A DNA stretch of 64,000 nucleotides from Gilliamella sp. Choc5-1 (GCF_001690595.1 NZ_LZHH01000116.1:1-64000); one strand, 5' to 3'. Shown: positions 30,569-42,663, counted from the stretch's first letter. Numbers and translations: made by a program. The notes: generated by a model not told the origin, from the sequence alone.

Positions 30569-31762
30569 TTATTTCATGCTTTTTTGGATGATACTATCTA
30601 ACTGCCCTTGAGTAAGCATTGTTGGATCGCCAACTTTTTGACCCTTCATAGGTTTTCCCGTTTCAACAGCCGTCAAATTAAGTAAGCCAGTGACGATGAC
30701 TTGTTCACCAACATCAATACCTTTTGTCACAACCCAATAACCACCTATGCCCGTGTAAACCTCAATATTTTGCCGATACTCGATAGTATTATCAGGTTTC
30801 AAAATTTTTGCTGTGTACTGGCCTTGTCTATTACTGGTAATACCTTGCTGTGGCACAAGTATGGCATTTTTAATATAACCTAATGTCACTTGAGGTTTAA
30901 CAAACATACCTGGTAAAATTTTGCCTTCATTGTTAGCGAATTGAGAACGTAATGTCACTGTACCTGTCGTTTCATTTACAGTCATATCTGAAAATTTAAT
31001 ATTCCCAGGTAGCGCATATTTTGAACCATCGTTAAAAAATAATTCTACATTATTTCCTTTTGCTGGTTCATAAATAACATTTTCATCTTGAAGATATTTA
31101 TTATAACGAGTAGCCGCTTCGGTCATATCAACATAAATAGGGTCTAATTGTTGGACTAGCGCAAGCGGTGTTGGCTGACCTGCAGAGACTAATGCACCTT
31201 CAGTCACACTTGATTTACCAATATATCCATCAATTGGTGAATACACTTTCGTATAGTCTAAATTAACTTTAGCTGTATGCTCAGCGGCTTGTGCAACTAA
31301 TACAGCAGCTTCTGCCTGTTTAACATCGGCAGCTGCTTTATCATAATCTTGTTGGCTAATTGATTTGGTATTTAATAATCCAGCGTAACGTTTTAAGGTA
31401 AGCTGTGCAATATTTGCATTTGCTTTGGCACTAGCAACACTAGCAACAGCACTATCATAATTAGCTTGATAAATAGCAGGATCTATTTGGTATAGCGATT
31501 GCCCTGCTTTAACATTAGAACTTTCATCAAACTCACGTTTTAAAACAATACCACTAACCTGAGGTCTAATTTCAGCAATTTGAGATGCAACAACTCTGCC
31601 TGGCAAACTAATTTTTAATGTATAGTTTAATGGTTGAACTTCAAATACAGTTACTTTTGGTAATTGATTACCATCTTGTGATTTACCATTATCGCAACTT
31701 GTTAATAAAAGCAGACCGGCACATGCTACAGGCAAGGCTAATAATAGCTTGTTAAATCTCAT
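30569..31762 (-). CDS. acrA: RND efflux periplasmic adaptor, AcrA type
   Basis: This 397-residue membrane-fusion lipoprotein has a signal peptide ending in the lipobox LLTSC (Cys about residue 23). It then has a lipoyl/barrel-sandwich half (GIVLKREFDESSNVKAGQSL), a coiled-coil hairpin (about 100-170) and the second lipoyl half DYTKVYSPIDGYIGKS. It links the AcrB-type pump to an outer-membrane channel. It is the first gene of a two-gene operon. No acrR is adjacent, but an imperfect palindrome lies about 100 bp upstream. Confidence 0.92.
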   Translation of the reverse strand: MRFNKLLLALPVACAGLLLLTSCDNGKSQDGNQLPKVTVFEVQPLNYTLKISLPGRVVASQIAEIRPQVSGIVLKREFDESSNVKAGQSLYQIDPAIYQANYDSAVASVASAKANANIAQLTLKRYAGLLNTKSISQQDYDKAAADVKQAEAAVLVAQAAEHTAKVNLDYTKVYSPIDGYIGKSSVTEGALVSAGQPTPLALVQQLDPIYVDMTEAATRYNKYLQDENVIYEPAKGNNVELFFNDGSKYALPGNIKFSDMTVNETTGTVTLRSQFANNEGKILPGMFVKPQVTLGYIKNAILVPQQGITSNRQGQYTAKILKPDNTIEYRQNIEVYTGIGGYWVVTKGIDVGEQVIVTGLLNLTAVETGKPMKGQKVGDPTMLTQGQLDSIIQKSMK

Positions 31763-31856
31763 ATAAAAATGACCTCAATAAACTTAATAATTATTTATTT
31801 TTAATAATAGTTTTTATTTAAAAGTAATCGGCGATTTTACAAAAAATATGCATAGA

Positions 31857-31875
31857 TTGTAAGTATCTTTACAAG
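31857..31875. promoter_or_regulatory. Imperfect palindrome upstream of acrA
   Basis: TTGTAAGTATCTTTACAAG has near-symmetrical arms (TTGTAA/TTACAA). It lies in the 400-bp gap between the pump operon and zipA, about 95 bases upstream of acrA. A TetR-type operator is plausible. The rest of the gap is AT-rich and I see no gene in it. Confidence 0.35.
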
Positions 31876-32171
31876 TCAATAGCACAGAGTTCTAAAAAAT
31901 GGCTAGTTAAAATATAATGTTAAAAAATAATGTTGTTAATTATGATTATTACTAGAAATAAAGTAATATAGACTAATTGATTTTTTGTGCTATAAAGTAT
32001 CATAAATAAAATGCTATACTATAAACATTAAGTATGGTTGCTTTAAATAAAGATTAATTCATATTGTTAAAATAAAGAGTAAAAATTTACATTGCACTAC
32101 TCCGTAATCGTTTTTTAAAATATGATTGGATAATTTGAGTGTATATTTAATTTAATACAGAGATGGTTATT

Positions 32172-33095
32172 ATGGATAATTTACGTATTGTTCTAATTGT
32201 TGTTGCATCCTTAGTCATTGTTGCATTGCTTATCCATGGATTTTGGATCAATAAAAAAGAACGTTCTTCGCTTTTTAGTTCGAATAAAAAAGAGAAATTT
32301 GGGCAAAATACTCAACAACACCAAAATTTTTCTATGAATGATATAGAAGAAGACGATGTAATTTTACTTAAACCTAAAACTTCAAAAAATAATGAACAAA
32401 TTGAAAATAGCATAATTATTAATGAGGCTCAAAAAGAGCAAGAAAAAACACCTCAACAAGATGATTTATTTATTAATAACGATAGCCAACAAGATATTAA
32501 TACTGAAACGACAAAAGAACCTGTTATTGACATTAACCGTGATCTTTTCGATGATGAAAAAACAGACAAAAAACAACTTGATTTACCCCAACCCATAACA
32601 GATAAACAAGTTAATAGTAATAGTGAAACCCTCCCTAACGACAAACCTAAAGAACTAAATATTGATGACAAACAAAATACAACTGAAATTATTGTTTTAA
32701 ATGTCACTGGCCTCAATGGAAAATTATTACAAGGTGATGTGCTACTTGCAAGCATTATGCAATCAGGTTTTCAGTTTGGTGATATGCAAATTTTTCACCG
32801 GCATGAGGATCCCGCTGGTAATGGCCCAACATTATTTAGTTTAGCTAATATGGTTACACCGGGATATTTAGATCCTGAAACTATGCATGAGTTTACAACA
32901 CCTGGCGTATCTATTTTTATGGTTGCACCAACACAAGGCAATAATCAACAAAACTTCAAATTAATGTTACAAACGGCACAACGCATTGCTGATGATGTTA
33001 ATGGTGTGGTATTAGACGATGAACATCATATGCTAACACCACAAAAAATAGACAGTTATAAAAACCGCATAAAAAAAGCCTGTAACGAAATTTAA
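32172..33095 (+). CDS. zipA: Cell division protein ZipA
   Basis: ZipA tethers FtsZ to the inner membrane. An N-terminal anchor (about residues 4-25) is followed by a charged segment (KKERSSLF) and a long Asn/Gln/Asp-rich linker. The C-terminal FtsZ-binding domain begins near residue 175 (IIVLNVTGLNGKLLQGDVL, GFQFGDMQIFHRHED). The second ATG (MDNLRIVL) is preferred because it aligns with E. coli and has AGAG at good spacing; the first adds three residues. It precedes ligA, the conserved order. Confidence 0.96.
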   Translation: MDNLRIVLIVVASLVIVALLIHGFWINKKERSSLFSSNKKEKFGQNTQQHQNFSMNDIEEDDVILLKPKTSKNNEQIENSIIINEAQKEQEKTPQQDDLFINNDSQQDINTETTKEPVIDINRDLFDDEKTDKKQLDLPQPITDKQVNSNSETLPNDKPKELNIDDKQNTTEIIVLNVTGLNGKLLQGDVLLASIMQSGFQFGDMQIFHRHEDPAGNGPTLFSLANMVTPGYLDPETMHEFTTPGVSIFMVAPTQGNNQQNFKLMLQTAQRIADDVNGVVLDDEHHMLTPQKIDSYKNRIKKACNEI

Positions 33096-33125
33096 TTACC
33101 ATATTTTCAGCGATTCTTTCACAAC

Positions 33126-33146
33126 ACCACCAACTAAGTTGGTGGT
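33126..33146. terminator. Hairpin after zipA
   Basis: ACCACCAA pairs with TTGGTGGT around CTAAG. The following T tract is weak, so termination may be partial, with some readthrough into ligA. Confidence 0.5.
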
Positions 33147-33262
33147 TATAACTGCATATTATTATAACCTATTTATTTAAATAATTTTATTTAGTTATGC
33201 ATTAACTAGTATTAGAATGAATGCAATTTTAATCATATTCCCAAACCGACGTTTTAGTTTAA

Positions 33263-35353
<2,091 letters not shown>

Positions 35354-35426
35354 AAAGATAAAATCTATTGGTACTTGTTAGTTGATTGATTACAATAACA
35401 AGTATCAAAAAAATAAGGAGGACATT

Positions 35427-35942
35427 ATGCCTTTACTCGATAGTTTTAAAGTTGATCATACTAAAATGAAAGCACCCTTTGTGCGAATTGCAAAAACTAT
35501 GGCAACACCAAAAGGAGACGACATTACTGTGTTTGATCTACGCTTTACTATTCCAAACAAAGCTAATCTACCCGAAAAAGGAATTCATACATTAGAGCAT
35601 TTATTTGCTGGCTTTATGCGCGATCATCTAAACAGCGACAAAGTTGAAATAATTGATATTTCACCTATGGGATGCCGTACAGGTTTTTATATGAGCTTAA
35701 TTGGTAAACCAAACGAAACATTAATAGTGGATGCATGGTTAAAATCAATGCATGATGTATTAAATGTCAAATCACAAAATCAAATTCCAGAATTAAACGA
35801 ATATCAATGTGGCACCTACAAAATGCATTCATTAGAAGAAGCCAAAGCCATTGCTGAGCAGATTATAAAATCAGGTATTAGCGTATGCTATAACAATGAA
35901 ATCGCATTGACTGATGAACAACTAGCCCAAATTAATCACTAG
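35427..35942 (+). CDS. luxS: S-ribosylhomocysteine lyase (AI-2 synthase)
   Basis: LuxS cleaves S-ribosylhomocysteine to homocysteine and DPD, the precursor of autoinducer-2. The 171-residue protein starts at [11 protein letters not shown] after a strong AAGGAGGA; a longer in-frame start is rejected. Zinc ligands are His in [14 protein letters not shown] and Cys in [10 protein letters not shown]. The catalytic Cys is in [11 protein letters not shown] tautomerase gene follows with its own AGGAGG site, so the two are probably cotranscribed. Confidence 0.97.
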   Translation: MPLLDSFKVDHTKMKAPFVRIAKTMATPKGDDITVFDLRFTIPNKANLPEKGIHTLEHLFAGFMRDHLNSDKVEIIDISPMGCRTGFYMSLIGKPNETLIVDAWLKSMHDVLNVKSQNQIPELNEYQCGTYKMHSLEEAKAIAEQIIKSGISVCYNNEIALTDEQLAQINH

Positions 35943-35951
35943 GAGGTATCT

Positions 35952-36140
35952 ATGCCAAACGTCACCATAGACTTTTTAGAAGGTCGCACTGTAGAGCAAA
36001 AAAGAGAAATGGCAAAACGTGTAACAGATGCAATTGTCGAAACGCTTAACTGCAAAGCCGAAGCGGTACAAATCATCATGCACGAAATATCAAAAGATCA
36101 GATAGCCAATGGTGGCGTGCTACGTAGTGATAAACAATAG
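35952..36140 (+). CDS. 4-oxalocrotonate tautomerase family protein
   Basis: This 62-residue protein has Pro immediately after Met, the catalytic N-terminal proline of the family once Met is removed. The fold pattern is typical: MPNVTIDFLEGRTVEQK with Arg-11 after Met removal, a helix rich in KRVTDAIVETL, then IIMHEISKDQIANGG. The natural substrate is unknown. It lies 9 bp after luxS with a strong Shine-Dalgarno sequence, hinting at a link to DPD or other enol/keto chemistry. That link is inference. Confidence 0.9.
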   Translation: MPNVTIDFLEGRTVEQKREMAKRVTDAIVETLNCKAEAVQIIMHEISKDQIANGGVLRSDKQ

Positions 36141-36218
36141 TGATAAAGATTGATTTTTACATAAAAATAATTACTTAAACAAGTTAAAATCTTTTTCACT
36201 ATATATCAAGCCTGATAA

Positions 36219-36250
36219 AAAATCTCAAAATAGATTTATTTTGAGATTTT
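36219..36250. terminator. Bidirectional terminator between the luxS operon and ribA
   Basis: A perfect 14-bp stem AAAATCTCAAAATA/TATTTTGAGATTTT with a 4-base loop lies between convergent transcription units. Confidence 0.8.
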
Positions 36251-36317
36251 CCAACATGGGTCACTATTTTTGATAACTTAAATCATAAATCAATTGCTCA
36301 TAATTTAGCTAAATCAC

Positions 36318-36929
36318 TTAATGCTTACAATTGCAGTGATGTAAATGAAGCAAATGACCCATTTTATTCGCTTTTGTTTCTAAATAATGTTCATTATTTG
36401 GATTTTCACCCACTTCCAGTGGCTCTCGTTGCGTAATTTTGATACCTGAGTTTTCAAGTACTCTTATTTTTTCTGGATTATTGGTTAATAAACGGATTTG
36501 AGACACCCCTAATAAATTAAGCATATCAGCACATAAAGTAAAATCGCGTTCATCGGCTGAAAAACCTAATTGTTCATTAGCTTCAACTGTATCTAATCCT
36601 TGATCTTGTAATGCATAAGCTTTAATTTTATTCAATAAACCAATATTACGACCTTCTTGACGATGATAGATTAAAATCCCTCTACCTTCTTTTGCAATTT
36701 GTTTTAAAGCAGCTTCTAACTGAAAGCCACAATCACAGCGTAAACTAAAAAGCGCATCACCAGTTAAACATTCCGAATGAATTCTTGTCAGCACTGGTGT
36801 ATCACTAGGTATATCACCAAATACTAATGCGACATGATCTTTTTTTGTTGCAATTTCTTCAAATCCAACAATAGTAAAACATCCCCATGGCGTTGGCAGT
36901 TTTGCTTGTGCAACACGTTTTAATTGCAT
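36318..36929 (-). CDS. ribA: GTP cyclohydrolase II
   Basis: RibA opens the GTP ring, releasing formate and pyrophosphate, as the first step of riboflavin synthesis. The 203 residues are a stand-alone RibA (no RibB fusion). The zinc cysteines are in [18 protein letters not shown]. The GTP site has [18 protein letters not shown] and [11 protein letters not shown] short Cys/His-rich C-terminal tail (HLHHCNCKH) may bind metal. It is divergent from pgpB. Confidence 0.97.
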   Translation of the reverse strand: MQLKRVAQAKLPTPWGCFTIVGFEEIATKKDHVALVFGDIPSDTPVLTRIHSECLTGDALFSLRCDCGFQLEAALKQIAKEGRGILIYHRQEGRNIGLLNKIKAYALQDQGLDTVEANEQLGFSADERDFTLCADMLNLLGVSQIRLLTNNPEKIRVLENSGIKITQREPLEVGENPNNEHYLETKANKMGHLLHLHHCNCKH

Positions 36930-37030
36930 TATTTTCTCCGTTTTAAATAAAACATAGATAATATTTTATAAAAATAAAATTATATTCTATGTTAAAATAT
37001 TAAGTAATATGTACTTAATTGAGCTTATAA

Positions 37031-37744
37031 ATGGGGTTAGTAATAAAAAAAACAATAGCTATACTAGCTATTTTCTTAGTTGTGCCTTTAGTTATTATAG
37101 CCATAAATTGGCATTGGCAGCCAACATCATTAAATAATACATCTAAATATTTATTCTTAGTAACCGAAACGGCAAGTTTTCCTTGTGCAATAATAACATC
37201 GGCAATTTTATTTTTACTGTTTTATTTGTTATTACCCAACAAAACAAAAATTATCTTATTATGGCTGCTACTTGTTAGTGCAATATTAAGTGGGCAAATA
37301 ATTAAAAGCCTTTTAAAATCACAAACAACAGAATCAAGACCTTATGTACTTTGGATGGCAGACGAATTTAATATTACTGACCAACAGTTTTATTCTCTAA
37401 CAGATTCAGAAAAAAAAGAACTTATCTATCAATTATTAAATAATTCAACAACTATTCCAAGTTGGTTATCTAAACATTGGCAACATGAAACTGGATATTC
37501 CTTTCCTTCTGGTCATACTTTATTTGCCGTAACTTGGGCATTTTTAGCTTTAATGTTACTAAAATTCAAACAACATTATATAATAATAACAAGCACCATT
37601 ATTTGGTCAATATTAATTGAAATTAGTCGATTATTGCTAGGAATGCATCGACCTATTGATCTAATAACAAGCATATTAATTGCTTGGGTAATTTCATTAA
37701 TATGCTATTTTTATGCTAAAAAATGGCATATAGTAGACAAATAG
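37031..37744 (+). CDS. pgpB: Phosphatidylglycerophosphatase B (PAP2 family)
   Basis: PgpB dephosphorylates phosphatidylglycerophosphate, undecaprenyl pyrophosphate and related lipids at the inner membrane. The 237 residues hold about six transmembrane segments. The three PAP2 phosphatase motifs are present: K-x6-RP (KSQTTESRP), PSGH in YSFPSGHTLF, and SRLLLGMHRPID. It is slightly shorter than E. coli (254). Position before lapA-lapB and next to ribA is the conserved enterobacterial order. Confidence 0.93.
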   Translation: MGLVIKKTIAILAIFLVVPLVIIAINWHWQPTSLNNTSKYLFLVTETASFPCAIITSAILFLLFYLLLPNKTKIILLWLLLVSAILSGQIIKSLLKSQTTESRPYVLWMADEFNITDQQFYSLTDSEKKELIYQLLNNSTTIPSWLSKHWQHETGYSFPSGHTLFAVTWAFLALMLLKFKQHYIIITSTIIWSILIEISRLLLGMHRPIDLITSILIAWVISLICYFYAKKWHIVDK

Positions 37745-37827
37745 CTATTAAATGAAAATGAAAGAAGTTTCATTTATAACAGATGGATATAATAAAAATA
37801 TTTAACTAAAACAAAAAGGTCAACATT

Positions 37828-38133
37828 ATGAAATTTGTTATATCAATTTTATTGATAATTATCGTTTTTGCTATCTCAATAGCGATAGGTTCAGCAAATG
37901 ATCAACTTGTAATATTTAATTATTTAGTTGCAAAAACTGAAATCCGCCTATCGGTATTATTAGCCATTTTATTTGGTTCAGGCTTTATTATTGGTTGGGT
38001 ATTAACGGGCATTTTCTTTTTAAAAGCTAAATTCCAACACTCATCAACAAAACGTAAATTGAACAAATTACAAAAAAAATACGATGAAGGTGTAGCAAAT
38101 CATCAACAAACAACCTTAACTAAAACCAATTAA
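37828..38133 (+). CDS. lapA: Lipopolysaccharide assembly protein A
   Basis: LapA has 101 residues, two transmembrane segments (about 3-22 and 42-64) and a basic cytoplasmic tail (KRKLNKLQKKYDEG). It works with LapB in controlling LPS synthesis through FtsH-dependent turnover of LpxC. It lies 11 bp before lapB. Confidence 0.93.
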   Translation: MKFVISILLIIIVFAISIAIGSANDQLVIFNYLVAKTEIRLSVLLAILFGSGFIIGWVLTGIFFLKAKFQHSSTKRKLNKLQKKYDEGVANHQQTTLTKTN

Positions 38134-38144
38134 GATAAGTTATT

Positions 38145-39323
38145 ATGTTTGAGCTGTTATTTCTGTTACTTCCTATTGCCGCAGGATATGGTTGGTATAT
38201 GGGTAACAGAAATGCAAAACAAAAATATTTAAATGAATCTAATCGGCTATCTCGTGAATATGTAGATGGTTTAAACTTTCTTTTATCTAACCAAAAAGAT
38301 AAAGCCGTTGATCTTTTTTTAGACTTATTAAAAGAAGATGATGGCACACTTGAAGCTCACTTGACATTAGGTAACTTATTTCGCTCTCGAGGCGAAGTTG
38401 ACAGAGCAATACGTATTCACCAAGCATTGTTAGAAAGCGCATCATTGACCTTTGAACAACAACTATTAGCCATTCAGCAGTTAGGCCGAGACTATATGGT
38501 TGCAGGTCTTTATGACCGTGCCGAAGAGATGTTTTTACAATTAATCGATGAAGAAGACTTTCAACAGCATGCTTTGCAACAACTTATCATTATATATCAA
38601 TCAACCAGTGAATGGACAAATGCTATTAACGCAGCAACAAAACTAGTCAAACTTGGTAATGAAAAATACAAAATCGATATTGCACAATTTTATTGTGAAT
38701 TAGCCTCACAAGCTATTACTAATAATGAACTGGATAAAGCAAATAATTTATTACAAAAATCAGCAACAGCAGATTCAACGTGTGCTCGCACTTCACTCAT
38801 GTTGGGTCGAGTTCTTATGGCTCAAAACAAAATAGAGCAAGCAATCGAATCATTTCAACAAATATTACAACAAGATAAAGCTTTTATTGGCGAAGCACTG
38901 CCTTTATTAAAAGAGTGCTATTTAAAACTAAATAATCAACAACAATTCCAACAATTTTTACAATTATGTGTCGAACAAGATAGCGGTAGCGTAGCTGAAT
39001 TAATGCTTGCCGATCTTATTGAAAAACAGAAAGGTTTAGACGCAGCACAACATTACATGTACCGTGAGTTACTGAAACATCCTAACTTAAAAGGATTTTA
39101 TCGATTAATGAACTATCATGTTGCTGATGCAGAACAAGGCAAAGCCAAAGAAAGCCTTTTACTTTTAAGAAACATGGTGGGTGAGCAAATAAAAACCGTA
39201 CCCAATTATCGATGCCAAAAATGTGGATTTACGGTCAACTCAATCTACTGGCTATGCCCTGCTTGCCGTTCATGGTCAACCATAAAACCTGTTCGTGATT
39301 TTGAACAACACTCAAATAAATAA
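38145..39323 (+). CDS. lapB: Lipopolysaccharide assembly protein B
   Basis: LapB is an inner-membrane-anchored TPR protein that presents LpxC to FtsH and organises LPS synthesis. The 392 residues (E. coli 389) have a short N-terminal anchor (LLFLLLPIAAGYGWYMG) and about nine TPR repeats. The C-terminal rubredoxin-like zinc domain has CQKCGF and CPACRSW. Tightly linked to lapA. Confidence 0.96.
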   Translation: MFELLFLLLPIAAGYGWYMGNRNAKQKYLNESNRLSREYVDGLNFLLSNQKDKAVDLFLDLLKEDDGTLEAHLTLGNLFRSRGEVDRAIRIHQALLESASLTFEQQLLAIQQLGRDYMVAGLYDRAEEMFLQLIDEEDFQQHALQQLIIIYQSTSEWTNAINAATKLVKLGNEKYKIDIAQFYCELASQAITNNELDKANNLLQKSATADSTCARTSLMLGRVLMAQNKIEQAIESFQQILQQDKAFIGEALPLLKECYLKLNNQQQFQQFLQLCVEQDSGSVAELMLADLIEKQKGLDAAQHYMYRELLKHPNLKGFYRLMNYHVADAEQGKAKESLLLLRNMVGEQIKTVPNYRCQKCGFTVNSIYWLCPACRSWSTIKPVRDFEQHSNK

Positions 39324-39335
39324 ATAGAGATTTCT

Positions 39336-40121
39336 ATGTTTTTAATTGACTCTCACTGTCATTTAGATAGTTTAGACTTTAGCACTAAATCCATTAAAGA
39401 TGTTTTACAAGAAGCAACAAACAACGATGTTAAACATTGCTTAAGTGTAGCAACAACATTATCGGGCTATGAATCGATGAAACATCAACTTACCCCTTAT
39501 ACAGATCAATGCTCTTTTTCGTGTGGGATTCATCCTCTTAATTTAGACGAGGAAAAATACGATGCCGATCGTTTTCAAAATTTAGCGCAAGAAGATAACG
39601 TTATAGCACTAGGTGAAACAGGTCTTGATTACTACTATCAACAAGATAATTTAGAACAGCAACAAGAAAATTTTAAAGAGCATATTCGATTAGGTCGCAA
39701 ATTAAATAAACCAATTATTGTCCATACCCGTAATGCCAAACAAGACACTTTAACAATTTTAAAAGATGAACATGTTCATTCAGGCGTTTTGCACTGCTTT
39801 ACTGAAGATATCGAAACAGCCAAACAACTCTTAGACATCGGCTTTTATATCTCATTTTCAGGAATCATTACCTTTAAAAATGCTGAGACCCTGCGCGATG
39901 TTGCCAAATATGTACCGCTTGATCGTATCTTGGTCGAAACTGATTCGCCTTATCTTGCTCCCGTACCATATCGAGGGAAAGAAAATCAACCTGCGTATGT
40001 TCGTGAAGTGGCACAATATTTATCAGCTTTAAAAGGCATCTCATTAGAAGAAATAGCCCAAAAAACCACATCTAACTTTTGTCAATTATTCAATCTGCAA
40101 GGAAAATTAAATGAATTATAA
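39336..40121 (+). CDS. ycfH: TatD-family metal-dependent hydrolase (YcfH-like)
   Basis: This 261-residue TIM-barrel hydrolase has the first metal motif DSHCHLD (residues 5-11), the glutamate in ALGETGLDYYY, the histidine in IVHTRNAK and the Asp in VETDSPYLAP. TatD-family proteins act as 3'-5' exonucleases or deoxyribonucleases; YcfH is less well characterised. It sits 12 bp after lapB rather than behind holB as in E. coli. It overlaps roxA by 11 bases. Confidence 0.9.
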   Translation: MFLIDSHCHLDSLDFSTKSIKDVLQEATNNDVKHCLSVATTLSGYESMKHQLTPYTDQCSFSCGIHPLNLDEEKYDADRFQNLAQEDNVIALGETGLDYYYQQDNLEQQQENFKEHIRLGRKLNKPIIVHTRNAKQDTLTILKDEHVHSGVLHCFTEDIETAKQLLDIGFYISFSGIITFKNAETLRDVAKYVPLDRILVETDSPYLAPVPYRGKENQPAYVREVAQYLSALKGISLEEIAQKTTSNFCQLFNLQGKLNEL

Positions 40122-41223
40122 ATTAACCATTGATTGGAATGATTTTTTAACAAATTATTGGCAAAAAAAACCAGTGATCTTACGCAAAGCATTTACTAAC
40201 TTTATTGATCCCATTACACCAGATGAACTGGCAGGGCTAGCAATGGAAGAAGAAATTGATAGCCGAATTGTCTCCAATAAAAATGGCGTTTGGGATGCAA
40301 AATATGGGCCATTTGCTGAATATGATAACTTAGGTGAAGATCATTGGAGTTTACTTGTTCAAGCAGTTGATCACTGGCACGAACAAGTAGCCACATTAGT
40401 TGAACCATTCAAATGCATACCACAATGGCAATTTGATGATTTAATGATTTCTTATGCAACGCACGGGGCTGGAGTTGGACCTCATATTGATAATTATGAT
40501 GTATTTATTATTCAAGGCATGGGGAGCAGGCGTTGGCAAGTAGGTGATCGCAACCCAAATTATAAACAATTTAATGCACACAAAGCATTATTACATGTTG
40601 AAGAATATCAACCTATCATTGATGAAGAGCTAACAGCAGGCGACATTTTATACATTCCAATAGGTTGCCCTCATAATGGCATATCTATAGGCGAATCACT
40701 CAGCTATTCTGTTGGTTTTATGACACAAACATCGCAAGAACTACTTAGCAGCTTTGCCGATTATGTTATCGATAACTTACCTAACGGTATTTATTATCAA
40801 GACCCGAATTTAAAACTACCTAACGATCCACACCGTGTTCAACCTTATGAACTAACAAAACTACAGGATCAAATTATCGAATTAATCAAAACACCGCAAT
40901 TATTTAACGATTGGTTTGGCAAACACATTACACAACCAATGCACGAATTAGATATTGTGCCTGTTGAACCGCCATACGAATATAATGAATTTGAATCACT
41001 ACTAAAAAATGGTTCAAAGCTACGCCGAGTACTTAGCATTCGCATTCTTAAAATAGGTGATTTTGGCTACATTCATGGCGAAAAAATTAACTTACCAATG
41101 CAGGTCATAGATCTACTTTGTGAAACTGAAACATTGTATTACAAGCAGTTACAAGATAAAAACACGCTTCAAATAATGCTTGAGCTTGTCAACAAAGGCT
41201 ACTGGTATTTCGCAGAAGAATGA
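40111..41223 (+). CDS. roxA: Ribosomal protein uL16 3-hydroxylase (JmjC)
   Basis: RoxA (YcfD) hydroxylates an arginine of ribosomal protein L16 using Fe(II) and 2-oxoglutarate. The 370 residues match the family (E. coli 373). The iron ligands are in VGPHIDNYDVF (HxD) and the His of GCPHNGIS. YWQKKPVILRKAF near the N-terminus is characteristic. The C-terminal winged-helix dimer domain is present. It is translationally coupled to the TatD-family gene. Confidence 0.95.
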   Translation: MNYKLTIDWNDFLTNYWQKKPVILRKAFTNFIDPITPDELAGLAMEEEIDSRIVSNKNGVWDAKYGPFAEYDNLGEDHWSLLVQAVDHWHEQVATLVEPFKCIPQWQFDDLMISYATHGAGVGPHIDNYDVFIIQGMGSRRWQVGDRNPNYKQFNAHKALLHVEEYQPIIDEELTAGDILYIPIGCPHNGISIGESLSYSVGFMTQTSQELLSSFADYVIDNLPNGIYYQDPNLKLPNDPHRVQPYELTKLQDQIIELIKTPQLFNDWFGKHITQPMHELDIVPVEPPYEYNEFESLLKNGSKLRRVLSIRILKIGDFGYIHGEKINLPMQVIDLLCETETLYYKQLQDKNTLQIMLELVNKGYWYFAEE

Positions 41224-41233
41224 CATGACATCT

Positions 41234-41253
41234 CGCCGATAATAAAATCGGCG
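41234..41253 (+). terminator. Hairpin after roxA
   Basis: CGCCGAT pairs with ATCGGCG over a 6-base loop. It has no clear T tract, but a second AGCC/GGCT hairpin followed by TTTTT lies 20-50 bp further on. Together they probably end the lapA-roxA unit. Confidence 0.5.
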
Positions 41254-41406
41254 GTAAAACAGCCTTTTAAGCTTTAAATTTGGCTTTTTATGAGTTTTAA
41301 GTATATACTTTCCCCCGCTTTTATTTACCCGCCGTTTAATCACAAATTAAACATTATAAAATGCAAATTTTAAGTAACTATCTAATTTTAAAAACTAGAG
41401 GTATAC

Positions 41407-42648
41407 ATGAAAACTGAAGCAAACACAGCCCAGCAAACTAAAAGCGAAAGTGAACAAACAACGCCATACCAAAAGAAAACACTTTTTGCTTCCACCGTTG
41501 GTTATGCACTTGATGGCATGGATATGATGATTTTAGGTGTTTGTTTTAGCCTGATTTCGACAAGCTTTAACCTAACTAAAGCAGATTTAGGAACCTTAAC
41601 ATCAGTGACCCTACTTGGCGCAGTATTAGGTGGCATTTTATTTGGTGTACTTGCTGATAAATATGGTCGAGTTAGAGTCTTTTCATGGACGATTTTAATA
41701 TTTTCCTTTTTCACTGGACTATGCGCTATTTCACCCAACTATGAGTGCTTTTTAATATTTCGCTTTTTGAGTGGACTTGGTCTTGGTGGTGAATTTGGTA
41801 TCGGCATGACACTGGTTTCTGAAAGTTGGCCTAAAAACAAACGATCAAGAGCAACATCAATTGTTGCACTAGGCTTTCAAGTCGGGATCATTTTAGCCGC
41901 ACTAACAGTCAATTTTGTTGGTGAAACTTATGGTTGGCGTTGGGTTTTTGCCGTTGGCGTATTGCCAGCACTATTTGTTGCATGGACTCGTAAAGGTCTA
42001 AAAGAACCTGAAATTTGGCAAAACCTTAAAAACCAAAACAAAAATAAAATTGCCATTGGCAAATTATTTAAAGACCCCCGAACAATAGCAACAACAATAG
42101 GATTAACCATTGCTTGTGCGGTACAAAACTTTGGCTTTTATGGACTTACGGTTTGGATGCCAAGCATGATTGCAACCGAACTCAAATTACCATTTAAAAA
42201 CACCATGTTTTGGACCATTTCAACCACTATTGGCATGTCATTAGGGATCTTAATTTTTGGTTGGTTATGCGACAAATTTGGTCGTCGCCCTTCTTACATT
42301 CTATTTTTATTTGTCTCGGCCGTTTCAATTTGGTTCTACTTTCAACAAACAGATATGGTTATACTCATCATATTTGGCTCGGTGATTGGCTTTTTTGTCA
42401 ATGGCATGATGGGCGGATATGGTGCGTTACTTGCTGAGCATTATCCAACAGATGCACGCTCAAGTGCTGAAAATATCATTTTTAATGTTGGTCGAGGACT
42501 CACTGGCGTATCACAAGTGCTTATTGCCTATTTGGCCACATTCTACTCAATTAGCTATGCATTAGCTTTACTATCTGCTGCTTATTTATTATCAGCTGCT
42601 GCATTTGTCTTTTTAATACCTGAAACCAAAGGCAAAACGCTCGAATAA
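41407..42648 (+). CDS. MFS transporter (acid/H+ symporter type)
   Basis: This 413-residue inner-membrane carrier has 12 predicted helices. MFS motif A is present (GVLADKYGRVRV) and repeated in the second half (GWLCDKFGRRPS). DGMDMMILGVCFSLI in TM1 resembles aromatic-acid or sialic-acid/proton symporters (AAHS and related subfamilies). The N-terminal ~25 residues are polar and cytoplasmic. The substrate cannot be told from the sequence. It is a single gene with its own terminator. Confidence 0.88.
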   Translation: MKTEANTAQQTKSESEQTTPYQKKTLFASTVGYALDGMDMMILGVCFSLISTSFNLTKADLGTLTSVTLLGAVLGGILFGVLADKYGRVRVFSWTILIFSFFTGLCAISPNYECFLIFRFLSGLGLGGEFGIGMTLVSESWPKNKRSRATSIVALGFQVGIILAALTVNFVGETYGWRWVFAVGVLPALFVAWTRKGLKEPEIWQNLKNQNKNKIAIGKLFKDPRTIATTIGLTIACAVQNFGFYGLTVWMPSMIATELKLPFKNTMFWTISTTIGMSLGILIFGWLCDKFGRRPSYILFLFVSAVSIWFYFQQTDMVILIIFGSVIGFFVNGMMGGYGALLAEHYPTDARSSAENIIFNVGRGLTGVSQVLIAYLATFYSISYALALLSAAYLLSAAAFVFLIPETKGKTLE

Positions 42649-42663
42649 AATAACTCAAACATC

